DNA of 64,000 nt. It comes from Pseudomonadota bacterium. GTDB lineage: Bacteria > Desulfobacterota > Desulfobulbia > Desulfobulbales > Desulfocapsaceae. The translations under genes were made by a program, and so were the position numbers. Numbering within the stretch: the stretch's first letter is position 1; the number at the start of each line of letters is the position of its first letter. Shown here one piece after another: positions 43,240-53,239 of the stretch. The notes beneath the pieces are model-generated. The model was not told the DNA's origin and made no database searches. It was given only the letters and a program-made list of their open reading frames with translations. The stretch is from assembly GCA_018820855.1 (NCBI GenBank), contig JAHJNL010000093.1, positions 44,911 through 108,910 on the forward strand. The letters are read 5' to 3'.

Positions 43240-43676
43240 TCATAACAAGGAGATATTCTTCTTTTTTATGAATAACCATTCCTTGCTGCTTGTACTTTTT
43301 TTCATTCGCACAAGGGCGAATTCCCCCTTGAGCCTCTCGCCGTACAGATAGAATGCAAGGTTCCCTTTTTCAAACCGGTATCCACATCCGCAAGCGGATC
43401 ATGGCAGCCCTGATCCCAGATCAGAACTTTGCCGGCTCCGTAATGTCCCTCTGTAATAATCCCTTCAAAACTGCACTACTCAAAGGCGTGGTTCTCCACT
43501 TGCATGGCAAGCCGTTTTTTAACCAGGGCCATCATTGATGGCCCTTTGGGAATGGCCTAAGACTTCAGGACACCGCCGACTTCCAGACGGAAGTCATAGT
43601 GGAGGTGGCTGGCCTGATGTTTTTGTACGACAACACGCAGCATTTGTTTCCTGGTAGTCTTGTGTTGTTTTTCCAC
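43240..43676 (-). pseudogene. Remnant of a LigD 3'-phosphoesterase domain gene
   Basis: Read on minus from 43676, the sequence gives [20 protein letters not shown], then IPKGPS, EGHYGAGKVLIWD, a frame change, and LYGERLKGEFALVRMK followed by WLFIKKKN. These are the landmarks of the phosphoesterase domain of the bacterial end-joining protein LigD. The Trp codon of the SWAIPKGP motif is TAG, there is a second stop further on, and a frameshift separates the last part. It is clearly dead. The rest of LigD, the ligase gene and Ku are not nearby, so it may come from a stand-alone phosphoesterase. Confidence 0.8.
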
Positions 43677-43678
43677 CC

Positions 43679-44857
43679 TCAAGAAAACTGCAAAAATCCG
43701 TCTGGGGCCAGACTTGTCGCCTGCATCACCATATTGATGGCACGATGCTTCAGCCAGGTATCTGCCTCTCTGTTGGCATCTTCCTGCCAGAATTTCTCAA
43801 TTTGCTGGCATACCTGCTGGTAGCGCATGAGTTTGTCGATACTTGTACGGAGTGCAGCATGCTCTTTAAAGGAGTCTGCCTCCCTCTCTATCAACCCTTT
43901 AAGCCTTGCAAGCGCATGCATACCAATTGACAGTCCGAATTCTCTGAATGCGAGACGGTACCTGGCAGGAAGGAGCAAGGTGTTCATCTTGAGAAAGGAT
44001 TCCAGCCCAAGAAGTGAGGAGTCAAGCAGAGCCAACAGCAGCTTGTCCTGGCCGGACCTGTCTCTGGCCATTATCTGTGCCAGCTGGAGGCCATTACACA
44101 AAAGGCCGCCAATTCCCAGCGAGTCATCGGTATCCCAGTTCTTCCCTCTGCAGATATCAGCCAGTTCGTTAATTTCATGGGAGAGATCAAAGGAAAACGG
44201 TTCTTCCGTCTCATCGCCCTTATCTGCCTGCAACTGGCTGTAGATGATGAATCCTTCCAGGGGGTCGTGAAGGCCCATGGATGGGACCAGGGGACGAGAG
44301 AGGTCTATACTCATTTTCCAGTGGATATATTTTCGTCTGTCAACACTTGAGGTAAAGACAAAGCCGGCATGAACCTTTTTTGCAAGTTCTCTGGCCCATC
44401 TTTTGTACTTCCTTTCAGCGGTGGCCGTGCCTACGCATTGGAGGGCTTGCATCCATTTGGTGAGATAATGATAGTACTGTCCGTCCCGCTCCCATTCCAA
44501 TTCTTCGTCAAAAGGGTCGTCCGGGCCACGTTCGTTCATCTCCTTGCCGATGCGCAGACCGCCTGCAGTTGGATGCAATCGCCCTTCGTCCTCGCAAAGA
44601 CCGCTGATCCATCCGCTTCTGCGGTCATCTTGACGATGGCGGCCGAGGGTCTCATGGACCTGATCCACAAGGGAGAGGGCAAGGGACTTGAAGCTGTCAT
44701 CACCTGATTGGCGATAAAGCTCCAGGAAGTTGCAAACTCCAAAGGCGTCGGTCCACAGGTAACGATGTGGCTGCCGTCTGACCGGTGAAAGCCCGGTTTG
44801 TTCGGCAAAATCAGTCATGATTTGCCGGACAAGAGGTAATGACAGGTTCTGTTTCAT
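43679..44857 (-). CDS. Hypothetical protein, possible alpha/alpha-barrel
   Basis: I do not recognise a family for this 392-residue soluble protein. It is helical throughout with repeating Leu/Trp-rich helices. Early on it has [17 protein letters not shown] and [20 protein letters not shown], which resemble six-hairpin (alpha/alpha)6 barrels used by glycoside hydrolases and similar enzymes. Later come [12 protein letters not shown] and [21 protein letters not shown]. No signal peptide. It lies on minus directly upstream of the ligD remnant. A carbohydrate role is a guess from fold only. Confidence 0.65.
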   Translation of the reverse strand: MKQNLSLPLVRQIMTDFAEQTGLSPVRRQPHRYLWTDAFGVCNFLELYRQSGDDSFKSLALSLVDQVHETLGRHRQDDRRSGWISGLCEDEGRLHPTAGGLRIGKEMNERGPDDPFDEELEWERDGQYYHYLTKWMQALQCVGTATAERKYKRWARELAKKVHAGFVFTSSVDRRKYIHWKMSIDLSRPLVPSMGLHDPLEGFIIYSQLQADKGDETEEPFSFDLSHEINELADICRGKNWDTDDSLGIGGLLCNGLQLAQIMARDRSGQDKLLLALLDSSLLGLESFLKMNTLLLPARYRLAFREFGLSIGMHALARLKGLIEREADSFKEHAALRTSIDKLMRYQQVCQQIEKFWQEDANREADTWLKHRAINMVMQATSLAPDGFLQFS

Positions 44858-45281
44858 ATTCCTTCCTTCCGTTCTCCAGAGGCTTCGAAAAAGACTGCAG
44901 CCGGCTTTGAACTGGAAAAGGTCGCCTCTAACTGCTCAATTTGCTTATTCACTGAGGGTGATTTCTCTTCCTGACTGGCTCAAACATAGCTCTGCTATAA
45001 TGTAACATCCCTAGCTGGAGTTGTTGCCAGAAAAAAACCGCTCAACCTGCAACGCAGATTTCCACAAACCTTTTCCTCAAATCCAACTTCAACAGTACAT
45101 GTTCGTTTCTCTCTATCTGCACCGGTAAAACATGGAGCATAGCTCACAGCCAGTGCGATCAGGACACCATCGGTGGCACTGGATAAACCGGGCTTCTGTG
45201 GAGACAAGGCTCATGACCTGCAGAGCGTGTACGCGGCAGAGAGCAGGCTCATTGCCGACGAAGCCCAATTAGATGAAACTT
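44858..45281. other. Intergenic stretch without recognisable genes
   Basis: About 424 bases between two minus-strand genes. One 70-codon minus frame (44995-45207) exists without ribosome site or family signs. Nothing else is seen. Confidence 0.4.
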
Positions 45282-45650
45282 TTACGGGAGAATTGCGGGT
45301 TTCTTTTGTTTTTCCTCCATCTTGAATGCACACTTTCGACAAAACCGGGTGGCCGGGAGGACTTCCAGTCGCTCCAGAGTGACAGGTTTCCGGCATTTTT
45401 CACAAATCCCATAAGTGACATTTACTATTTTCGTTAACGCAAGCTCAATATCATCGAGCTCCTGCCTGTCGAGTTCCTCCAACTGGTCAAAAAGGCTGGC
45501 CAGATCCATTTTCTGGGCCTCTTCTTCCCGCTCAATGTCACGCTCACTCAAGGCCTGCCAATCAGATTCAAGTCCACGTAGCCGGTCAAAAATTTCCCGC
45601 CGTTTTTTTAATAGTAATTGTTTCAGATGGATTAAATCTTTTTCACCCAT
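45282..45650 (-). CDS. TraR/DksA-type zinc-finger protein
   Basis: The 122-residue protein has a coiled-coil N-terminus (about 5-75) and a C-terminal C4 zinc finger CEKCRKPV...FCRKC. The coiled coil ends in the acidic DDIELALTKI segment. DksA-type proteins enter the secondary channel of RNA polymerase and change promoter response, often with ppGpp. The two acidic tip residues typical of true DksA are not obvious, so it may be a DksA-like protein. A GGGAGGTAGTGT ribosome site precedes the ATG on minus. Confidence 0.88.
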   Translation of the reverse strand: MGEKDLIHLKQLLLKKRREIFDRLRGLESDWQALSERDIEREEEAQKMDLASLFDQLEELDRQELDDIELALTKIVNVTYGICEKCRKPVTLERLEVLPATRFCRKCAFKMEEKQKKPAILP

Positions 45651-46599
45651 ACACTACCTCCCGTTGACAATGATTAAGTTTCAGGCGTTACTTGTGGGAT
45701 GCATATAAATAATGAAGTCATTTTTCATATAAAAACGGTAAAGTCCTCATTTGCTGAACACATCAATATCTGACGCGCCCAACGGGCATGAAAAGCAGAG
45801 GATACTCGTCGCCATCCATCAGCAGGGTCGTTTTTTTCCCTGAAATCGTCGAAGACACACCTAGGTTCCCTTGCGTGCCTGCTTTTGCAAAAAGGCGTAC
45901 AAAGAGGCAGTGAGTATCCGGATGAACTTCTTGTTGTACAAGGCACGCACCGCACTGAGCCGGTTTTCCTCGAAGAGGGCGAGATGCTGTTGCCCCAATG
46001 GCCCGCTGTGAAGGTAGGTTTTGAGGCGCTGCGGGAAGTTGCTCATGGTGATAATCGCCTTGAGTGAATGGCAGGAGGGGATGAAGATATTTCTTTCCTC
46101 AAGCAGCAACATGGCGGATCCCTGGCAGGCAGAGGAAATATTCCATTTACGATTCTGGTAATGGCTTTCGTGTGTCCAGGATATTCCATTTCCTTCCGGG
46201 CCGGGAATATCCTGATTTCCTGTAACGTATCCTCATTCTTATCTCTATATAATATCATATTTTTATATCTGTATTCTAGGGAAATTCCTAACGAACCTTT
46301 CTTGAACAATGAGCTGCTTGTCAGGCAGGTATATTGAGCCTGCGTTCAGGGAATTCACAAAAGATGCGCAGGGAACCTGAGTTGCAGATCATGTTCCATA
46401 GACAATCTTGGTTTTTTTATGGAGGAGGGGAGCGGTCTTAATGTGTTATAATAAGATAGGCAGAGCAGATCAACTAGCAGCCTATTTGAAACAATAAGAT
46501 GTTTGTCAAAGGCCTGGAAGGTCGACACTGGCTTCAAAGGATCTATTTTTGGGATAGGGCTTCTGGAGCCTTATTGTACCGAGTTATGTGAGGGCAATC
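45651..46599. other. Long stretch with decayed coding remnants
   Basis: About 949 bases. Overlapping minus-strand frames at 45725-46112 look coding-like but broken. One frame ending at 45763 reads LLMDGDEYPLLFMPVGRV, like the C-terminus of a SagB-type nitroreductase, and a neighbouring frame (45861-46112) is helical and unrelated. Too degraded to call. The region 46113-46599 shows nothing beyond a ribosome-like GTGAGGG before rtcA. Confidence 0.35.
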
Positions 46600-47660
46600 A
46601 TGGGAAATCAAATCGTCATTGATGGCAGCATAGGCGAGGGAGGCGGTCAGGTCCTGCGCACCTCGCTTGCCCTTTCTGCCCTGCTTGAGCTTCCTGTTGT
46701 GATTGCAAACATCCGTGTGGGCCGTAAAAAGCCGGGCCTGAGGCCGCAGCATCTGGCTGCGGTGCGAGCACTGGCCAGTATCAGTGCTGCTGAGGTTATG
46801 GGCGACGCTGAGAACTCAACATCCCTTATCTTTATCCCTCAAAGTATCAGGGGCGGTAATTACCGATTCAGTATCGGCACGGCCGGTTCCGTATCCCTGT
46901 TGGCCGCAGCCATATTGCCGACCCTGCTTTTTGCCCATCACCCGTCAGTGGTGGTTCTTGAAGGGGGCACTCATGTACCTTTCAGCCCTGTTTTTCATTA
47001 TCTGGAGAAGGTCTTTCTCCCGATTCTGTGCCGCATGGGGGGGAAGGTCAGCGCGACTCTTGACAGATGGGGTGGTATCCGAGAGGTGGGGGCAAGTGCA
47101 CCCTTCGCATTACCCCCTGTCAGGGGCTTAAGGCTCTGCATCTTCCATATCGCGGCAGGTTGCGTAATCTCACCTTGATGCTAGGCCTGTCCGGACTCCC
47201 TCTCCATATCATTGACCGGGAAGAAGCTCATATTAGAACCCGCCTTGAAGAGGCGGGTTATGCAATAGAAAGAAGGTTTGAGCCGGTTGTTTCGCCAGGG
47301 CAGGGCAATGTTCTTTTTCTTAAAGGTGAGTATGAAGACGGTGTGGCAGGCTTTAGTGCCCTTGGTAAAAAAGGAAAACCCGCCGAAAAGGTGGCTGATG
47401 ATCTCTGCCGGCAGTTTTTTGATTTTGAAAACAGTAATGGTTCGGTGGATAAGCATCTGGCCGATCAGCTCCTGCTCTATATGGCCCTTGCTGAAGGTGA
47501 TTCCATATTTGTAACCGAGAAGGTCACCAGCCACCTCATGACCAATATCGAGATAATTGAAAAATTTTTGCCCGTCCACTTTACGGTGGATCGAGTCGTC
47601 CATTCAATTGCGGTAACAGGGACCGCCTACACTGTTCAAACCAAGGAAAGTCAGCAATGA
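46600..47660 (+). pseudogene. rtcA: RNA 3'-terminal phosphate cyclase, frameshifted
   Basis: RtcA turns RNA 3'-phosphates into 2',3'-cyclic phosphates. The first part (46600 to about 47080) has the family start IDGSIGEGGGQVLRTSLALS, KKPGLRPQHLAAVRAL and LEGGTHVPFSP. The second part (from about 47067, another frame) continues with WYPRGGGK, EDGVAGFSALGKKGKPAEKVA and the conserved nucleotidyl His region DKHLADQLLLYMALAEG. The two frames join at TGGGGTGG near 47075: one G is missing from the expected W-G-W-Y-P-R reading. This can be a sequencing slip in a G-run, a true mutation, or slippage. Product length without the shift would be normal. It overlaps DUF504 by four bases. Confidence 0.85.
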
Positions 47661-47935
47661 TCCCCATCAATGAATTGCTCAGCCGCATACGCTGGGACAA
47701 GAAGTTCGGCTACGGTGATTTTGAAATCGGCTACTACGACCGCCTTCTCGATAAGATAATCAGGGTTCCCTTTGCCTATATCGTTTTTGATAAGGATGAC
47801 CGTAATACAATTCAGGTTCTGGACAAGGAAGGAGCGATCCATGGCTTGCCCCTGCACAGGATTTATCAGGTCTTCAGGGATAATGTGTTGATCTGGGACC
47901 GAGAACGAGAAAAGCACAGCAATGCAAAAGAATAA
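47657..47935 (+). CDS. DUF504 (UPF0248) protein
   Basis: The 92-residue protein matches DUF504: IPINELLSRIRWD near the start, FEIGYYDRL, and the C-terminal IPLHRIYQVFRDN-like motif (here LPLHRIYQVFRDN). The family is best known from archaea. In archaea it often lies next to RNA-processing genes. Here it overlaps the rtcA frame by four bases, so an RNA-repair-related role is plausible but unproven. Function of the family is unknown. Confidence 0.88.
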   Translation: MIPINELLSRIRWDKKFGYGDFEIGYYDRLLDKIIRVPFAYIVFDKDDRNTIQVLDKEGAIHGLPLHRIYQVFRDNVLIWDREREKHSNAKE

Positions 47936-48003
47936 TTTTCAGGTTTTCCAGACAAGGTGATTTTGAAACGGTTCGAGAAAAATTATTTTTTATCATCACT
48001 CCT

Positions 48004-48945
48004 ATGCAACCATCCTACTTGAAACTTTATGCCACCGGAAAACTCAGGCAGCGTGCCGAACAGCTCTACGAGCTTCTGGCTTGTTGTACGCTCTGTCCCA
48101 GGCATTGTAAGGTCAATCGTCTGGCCGGGGAAACAGGTTTCTGCAACACCGGTACGCGAGCGATCGTGGAGAGCTATGAACCCCATTTTGGCGAAGAAGC
48201 ACCTCTTTCCGGGGTGGCCGGTTCCGGTACTATCTTTTTCAGTCAGTGCAATCTGCGTTGTGTTTTTTGTCAAAATTATGAGATCAGTCAAGGCGGGGCA
48301 GGGGTGAAAGTGGAAAGCACTCAGTTGGCAGCCATGATGATAAGCCTCCAGAAACAGGGCTGTCATAACATAAACCTTGTTACCCCCGGTCATGTTATTC
48401 CTCAGATCGTGGCAGCCCTTGTCCTGGCCTGCCAGCGTGGACTGAAAATTCCCCTGGTCTATAATTCCAGCGGCTATGACAGTCTGGAAGCCTTACTTCT
48501 TCTTGAAGACGTTGTGGATATCTACATGCCCGATTTCAAGTTCAGCAACCCGCATTCCGCCAAGAAGTTCTGTCGAGCCGCAGACTATCCGGATATTGCC
48601 AGACAGGCCATCAGCGAGATGTTCCGTCAGGTGGGCGTTTTGAAATTCGACAGCCAAGGCCTGGCGGTCCGTGGACTCCTGGTGCGCCATCTCGTAATGC
48701 CAGGCGGTCTTGATGAGGCGAGGGAAGTTTTTGAATTTCTGGCGACCCTTTCCAAAGATACTTACGTGAATGTGATGGAGCAGTATTATCCCTGCTTTCA
48801 TGCTAACGCTTACCCACCCTTGGATAAGCCCCTGTCCCATGACGATTTTGAGCAGGCAAGGCGGGCAGCGCTTGAGAGCGGCTTGCATCGTTTGGAAGAG
48901 AGCGGCGTGGATCGTCTTCTTGCCCGTTTTCTTGACGGGAAATGA
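48004..48945 (+). CDS. Radical SAM protein (PflX/COG1313 type)
   Basis: The 313-residue protein has a CX3CX2C radical SAM motif in CNLRCVFCQNYEIS. An upstream cysteine set (CCTLCPRHCKVNR, then GFCNT) probably forms a second iron-sulfur site, as in COG1313 proteins described as pyruvate-formate-lyase-activating-like. It also has VYNSSGYDS and DIYMPDFKFSN, typical of the group. It probably activates a glycyl radical enzyme or modifies a protein, but no candidate partner is nearby. It follows DUF504 by 68 bases on the same strand. Confidence 0.9.
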   Translation: MQPSYLKLYATGKLRQRAEQLYELLACCTLCPRHCKVNRLAGETGFCNTGTRAIVESYEPHFGEEAPLSGVAGSGTIFFSQCNLRCVFCQNYEISQGGAGVKVESTQLAAMMISLQKQGCHNINLVTPGHVIPQIVAALVLACQRGLKIPLVYNSSGYDSLEALLLLEDVVDIYMPDFKFSNPHSAKKFCRAADYPDIARQAISEMFRQVGVLKFDSQGLAVRGLLVRHLVMPGGLDEAREVFEFLATLSKDTYVNVMEQYYPCFHANAYPPLDKPLSHDDFEQARRAALESGLHRLEESGVDRLLARFLDGK

Positions 48946-49485
48946 GAAGCTGCCCCAGGGGCAGTCGCCAATGCATGCAGCATTTGTGCAATCCGTTCTT
49001 TCATCTTGATTCCGTTCCTCGATGAAATCAAACCATTCAGTGCCATCAGAAAATAACTCGAAAAGGAAAATTAAGAATCCGCTCCTTTGTTATTGATCAT
49101 TTATCGTTTTGATATTACTGGATAATAAATTTTATCAGGATGAGTACTGAAATCGATAGCCTCCTGACTGTATCGGTCATATTTAACCGATGGTTAGATA
49201 TGACAGATACACGATTCTTCAGCAGTGACGTGGAGGGGAGTTAATTCGATGTCGGCGAGCCCTAACTGTGAAGCCGCTTCCAAGGTCTGGGTTTAACCGG
49301 CAGGATTTTCAGAGCATACCCCCCTCTATCCCGGTCAGGATTGGTCTTAGCCAGAGCTTTTTTTAAGGATATGCAGATACGGATTGCGGATGTTTTTTTT
49401 AAAAATATTTCACTCGACAGCTACTTCAGGTTGGAGTTGATACCGTCTGTGCGGTAACGGTGAATGAACATCTATTGGAAGAAAG
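48946..49485. other. Intergenic stretch before the hipA remnant
   Basis: About 540 bases without a recognisable gene. The part from 49300 on probably once carried the start of hipA or a hipB antitoxin, but no frame can be read now. Nothing else is seen. Confidence 0.35.
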
Positions 49486-50046
49486 GTGCAACTGAACGGA
49501 TGCCCTGTCACCTACAAACCTTCTGTTGGGGTATACTCCAAACAAGGTTTGAAACTTCTCTCGCGGCGTCTGCCAGGAATGAAAGATTTACCGTTTACCG
49601 TACAGGAATTACGCCGGGAGACAGCTGCGCGTTTTGAGAAAAGGTCCATCCTCCATCCGGGGGTACAGCAAAATTGTTGGCACAACTGAACATTAGAGAA
49701 TGAAGATCTGACCATGCGAGTTGCACGTGTCGCTGGAATTGAGGGTTCTCTGCATGCTCTGCTTTATGGCCGTGATCGACAGTTGAATTATTTCATACGC
49801 CGTTTTGACAGGGGTGGCCGAAACGAAAAGGTTCATGTTGAAGATTTTACCCAACTCGCAGGACTCTCACGTGAGACAACATATCAATCCAGTATGGAAC
49901 AAGTGGCAGGTTTGATAGACATCTACTGCACCATTCCGGCTGTTGCAAGGCTCAAATTGTTTCGTCTGATTTTGTTCTGTTTGCTGATTGGTAATGAAGA
50001 TATGCATCTGAACAACCTTGACGCTGAAATCCAAGAAAAAAATTAA
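49486..50046 (+). pseudogene. hipA-type toxin kinase remnant
   Basis: Two frames carry pieces of a HipA-family kinase. The first (49486-49689) reads CPVTYKPSVGVYSKQGLKLLS, KDLPFTVQELRRE and a broken RSILHPGVQ segment, where the family has MSIQGVQPKLS. The second (49714-50046, preceded in frame by ENEDLT) reads VARVAGIEGSLHALLYGRD, YFIRRFDRGGR, VEDFTQLAGLSRET and LLIGNEDMHLNN. The middle of the kinase and the 3' end are missing or shifted, so it is dead. No hipB antitoxin gene is recognisable. HipA proteins phosphorylate aminoacyl-tRNA synthetases. Confidence 0.8.
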
Positions 50047-50223
50047 CATTGCCAATAGCCGGTTAAATAATATAAGTTGCTATATATCCAATTAGAAACC
50101 GAGTGTAATAGGCTTTCCTGTCTAATCATCCTCTGATTGAGTTATATTCTAAAGTGGCACAAATTCCCTGTTGCCGTATACCCCTTAACCACCTTCAATC
50201 TAGTTAGCCCAAGAGGAATGGAA

Positions 50224-50781
50224 GTGAATAAATACACAGTAAAGGACCTGATGGTTCCGATATCAGAATATGCCACGGTGCCTATAGGTACAACTCTTTT
50301 CGGAGCAATACTTGCACTGGAAGAAGCCCAGGAGAATTTTGACCATGGTAAATATCAACATCGGGCCATTCTTGTACTGGATGACAAAAACAAGGTTGTT
50401 GGGAGATTAAGCCAGCTGCGGGTGCTCAATGCCATGGATGCGGCAGATAATTATAGTAGGTACGAGCAGTTGAAAATATTCAAATTCAGTGACACCCACA
50501 TTGAAAAAGTGAGTGAAAAAGACAGGCTTGCGCGCAAAATCTTCACCGAAGAGGCTCTCAAGAAAGTTGCCAAGAAGTTGGTAAATGAATTCATGCAGAA
50601 ACCGAACCCGGATGAATATGTGGCTGAGACAAGTGCTATTGACATGGCGATACATAAGATGGCGGCAGGAGCCCACCAATCTCTCTTGGCCACCAGAGGG
50701 GATGAAATAGTCGGAGTCCTGCGCCTTTCCGATGTATTTGCTGCAACCTTCCATACCCTGAAGGAGCTGGAAGTGGTCTGA
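50224..50781 (+). CDS. CBS-domain protein
   Basis: The 185-residue protein has two CBS motifs (TVKDLMVPISEYATVPIGTTL at the start, and a C-terminal AIDMAIHKMAAGAHQSLLATR). An insertion between them (about 75-125) is Lys/Glu-rich and helical. CBS pairs bind adenine nucleotides and often regulate enzymes or channels. Starts: an AAGAGGA site (50211-50217) is right for the GTG at 50224; the ATG at 50218 would be too close to it. The gene runs 60 bases before the beta-helix protein on the same strand, so a regulatory pair is possible. Confidence 0.82.
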   Translation: MNKYTVKDLMVPISEYATVPIGTTLFGAILALEEAQENFDHGKYQHRAILVLDDKNKVVGRLSQLRVLNAMDAADNYSRYEQLKIFKFSDTHIEKVSEKDRLARKIFTEEALKKVAKKLVNEFMQKPNPDEYVAETSAIDMAIHKMAAGAHQSLLATRGDEIVGVLRLSDVFAATFHTLKELEVV

Positions 50782-50841
50782 GTTCACAGAACAAGAGAAA
50801 GTCTATGCAACGTCATTCGAATCAACCAACAATGGTGATAT

Positions 50842-52275
50842 ATGCTTGAAATAGAAAAAATTTTCAAAAGAATTATCCAGCGGGTAAATATCAACTTACG
50901 GGATCTTGCCTTTGATGTCAGTCCATTTGTAACAGGTCATATTGATCTGGAGCAGATGAATAAATTCTATGCCTTTTATGGTATTACCTCGGATATCCCT
51001 CTCGATCTAAAATTAATTCACAGCAGCCTGGCCGGCAGTTATTTCTTAGGCAAGTGCCGAGTAACTGATTCACTGTTATATAAATCAGATATTCGCGGTG
51101 ACGAGCTTAAGCGCAAAGACTCCACCTTTCAGTACAAAAATTTCAATATCGATCTGACCGAAGACGAGCTCATCGATATTAAAACCAGCGCTCTTATTAA
51201 AACACTGGTCCATAACTATTCCCATGACCCAGAGACACCGGAGCGATTTTTCATAAAGAATACCCTGTCGCTCGACTATGCCAACATTCATGGCTCACCC
51301 TCTGATGGTTGTTTCCTCGGCCCATTCGCCACCGTCGACCTCACTACCATGCGCGATTGTGTAATAGGCGCCTATTCATTCATCCAGGCGGGAGAGATCA
51401 ATCACCTCGAAGTCAATCCGGGCACAATTTGGGTTAACAGCCCTGGACAGTTCAACTTTCTCTATCAGTATCCTGCTGACAAACTGCAACACTATATTCA
51501 AGTCACTGCCGGGGGCTATCCTCAGGGGTTGCTGATCGACTTCATTGAAGAGCACGAGGAGTCTTTCAACAGAGTGTTTGATGCCGCCAATCTTGAAAAT
51601 ACAATTAAAGTTCCGGAAACAGCTTCTCTGGACCGCTATGCCGTGGTTCTGCCAAGCACGAAAATTTGTGAAAATGTCCTTGTTGCCCAAAGGGCATATC
51701 TGGAAAATTCATATCTTGGCCGTGGTTCCAATGCCCAGGAAAACTGTTTTATAATCAACTCCCATCTGCAGGGATGCAACGTCACGGCCCATGGCGCCAA
51801 GATTGTCGAAGCCGATCTGCAAAGCAATGTGTTCGTTGGATTTAACAGCTTCCTTTATGGAAAACAGGGAAGCAGGATTTCCATCGGCACCGGGTCCATC
51901 GTCATGCCCCATACCATAATCGATTGCAAGGAATCTCTCTCGATCCCAGCAGACACTCTGCTTTGGGGACTTATCACCAATCAGGCAGAACTTGAGATGA
52001 ACAGTATCCAGCTTGACGATCTAAGAAAGATTAACACTTCAACAAATCAAGGAAATATGCATTTTGAGGGACACGGCGCATCCTTTGTTGAAGCCTTCAG
52101 ACACAGGGTCAATCATATACTCGAGGCAAACGGCGCCTTTTTCCATGAGCATAACAACAATGTCAAAGGTCATGCGCAAAACAACCGGAAGCTTTCACTA
52201 AATACCATTCAACCCTTTCTTTTCGGCGAGATGCAAGGTGTATATCCTGATATCACCATTCTCCCTCAAGGATGA
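50842..52275 (+). CDS. Left-handed beta-helix (hexapeptide-like) protein
   Basis: The 477-residue soluble protein shows stretches of hexapeptide-like repeats: around residues 150-190 (SDGCFLGPFATVDLTTMRDC, VIGAYSFI) and 275-370 (ICENVLVAQRAYLENSYLG, then NCFIINSHLQGCNVTAHGA). These form left-handed beta-helices as in acyltransferases and nucleotide-sugar enzymes. It has no N-terminal nucleotidyltransferase domain, and the C-terminal part (400-477) is His-rich and helical. The reaction is unknown. It follows the CBS gene after 60 bases with a weak ribosome site. Confidence 0.7.
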   Translation: MLEIEKIFKRIIQRVNINLRDLAFDVSPFVTGHIDLEQMNKFYAFYGITSDIPLDLKLIHSSLAGSYFLGKCRVTDSLLYKSDIRGDELKRKDSTFQYKNFNIDLTEDELIDIKTSALIKTLVHNYSHDPETPERFFIKNTLSLDYANIHGSPSDGCFLGPFATVDLTTMRDCVIGAYSFIQAGEINHLEVNPGTIWVNSPGQFNFLYQYPADKLQHYIQVTAGGYPQGLLIDFIEEHEESFNRVFDAANLENTIKVPETASLDRYAVVLPSTKICENVLVAQRAYLENSYLGRGSNAQENCFIINSHLQGCNVTAHGAKIVEADLQSNVFVGFNSFLYGKQGSRISIGTGSIVMPHTIIDCKESLSIPADTLLWGLITNQAELEMNSIQLDDLRKINTSTNQGNMHFEGHGASFVEAFRHRVNHILEANGAFFHEHNNNVKGHAQNNRKLSLNTIQPFLFGEMQGVYPDITILPQG

Positions 52276-52554
52276 GCCTGCCCCGGTAATCTGAACAATG
52301 GGAGTGTGAAAGTTTCGGAACTTACGACTCATCCCCTTAACGCGTTCGGGTGTCGGAGGGACGGAAGAGGGCGAAAGACCTTACTTATACGTAACAGGAT
52401 TAAGACCGATAACATACTGCCAAAAGATAAAATTCCCGTTAATTAGTTACATCAGCATGTAGCCCCTCTGGTACTTAATAGAAGTATTTGAGATCACCCA
52501 CCTGATATTGTAGTGATCTTCTAACGAAGATAAGCAAAACGGATCGAGGAAATC

Positions 52555-53187
52555 ATGTTATTGATTGAGATTGGGTATTCAGAAAAACACGATACCTTCA
52601 CTGGTTATGTTTGCCGGGAAGCTGAATATTTCTGCTATGAAATAACCAGGGATAAGGTGAAACTGACCCCGATCAGGCAGGAGTTTGAGAGTTACAAACA
52701 CTTTGTCGATGCATTTTCTAAAACCAATCCCCATGCTCGATTCTTGACAGATCCAATCGAAATAACGGATCTGAATTACAGTGAATTAACACGATACAAG
52801 CGGCTAGCTTTGGCTACTTTTAATAGCAGTCATTGGATAACCGGAGCAAATATAAAAAAACTATTTATTGCCGTAGTCGTGGTATTTTTAGCGGCGGGAA
52901 TGTATTCAGGTGGATGGCAATATTTTACTCGAAAGATTCAGCAGGAAATTGTACTCCCATCTATCACACCAGCAGAGCCCGTGAAAATTCAGTATTATTA
53001 TGAAATCCATTTAATTGGAGGTGGATTTATTGATGGCTTTGAATTGAAGCAAAACAAAGAGAAGGTCTTTATTACAAACCGCAAAGGTTTGGATGTTACC
53101 GTTGACGTATCCTCCATTCAATTCATTGAGAAAATTGAGCAGGGAAATGCACTTGCACGAAATCTTATCTATGGCAGTAAGTTGTAG
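52555..53187 (+). CDS. Hypothetical single-pass membrane protein
   Basis: The 210-residue protein has an N-terminal soluble part of about 100 residues, one membrane segment (IKKLFIAVVVVFLAAGMYSG, near 101-120) and a C-terminal domain of about 85 residues that ends in beta-rich DVSSIQFIEKIE. The order suggests a cytoplasmic domain, one crossing and a periplasmic domain, as in some pilus or division proteins, but I recognise no family. AT-rich. It converges on the chemoreceptor gene across a strong palindrome. Confidence 0.6.
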   Translation: MLLIEIGYSEKHDTFTGYVCREAEYFCYEITRDKVKLTPIRQEFESYKHFVDAFSKTNPHARFLTDPIEITDLNYSELTRYKRLALATFNSSHWITGANIKKLFIAVVVVFLAAGMYSGGWQYFTRKIQQEIVLPSITPAEPVKIQYYYEIHLIGGGFIDGFELKQNKEKVFITNRKGLDVTVDVSSIQFIEKIEQGNALARNLIYGSKL

Positions 53188-53192
53188 GATCT

Positions 53193-53229
53193 CATTGCCG
53201 GTAACCTGGATTTCTGGTTACCGGCAATG
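53193..53229. terminator. Bidirectional hairpin between convergent genes
   Basis: CATTGCCGGTAACC and GGTTACCGGCAATG pair perfectly over 14 bp with a 9-base loop. It lies between the stops of the membrane-protein gene (+) and the chemoreceptor gene (-). T-runs are short on both sides, so it may work as a bidirectional terminator or with Rho. Confidence 0.8.
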
Positions 53230-53239
53230 AAGATGAGCT

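Noticed and set aside
45763..45880. Minus-strand tail resembling a SagB-type nitroreductase C-terminus
   Set aside because: The similarity covers about 30 residues with no upstream frame; too weak to call a gene, so kept as a note in the gap entry.
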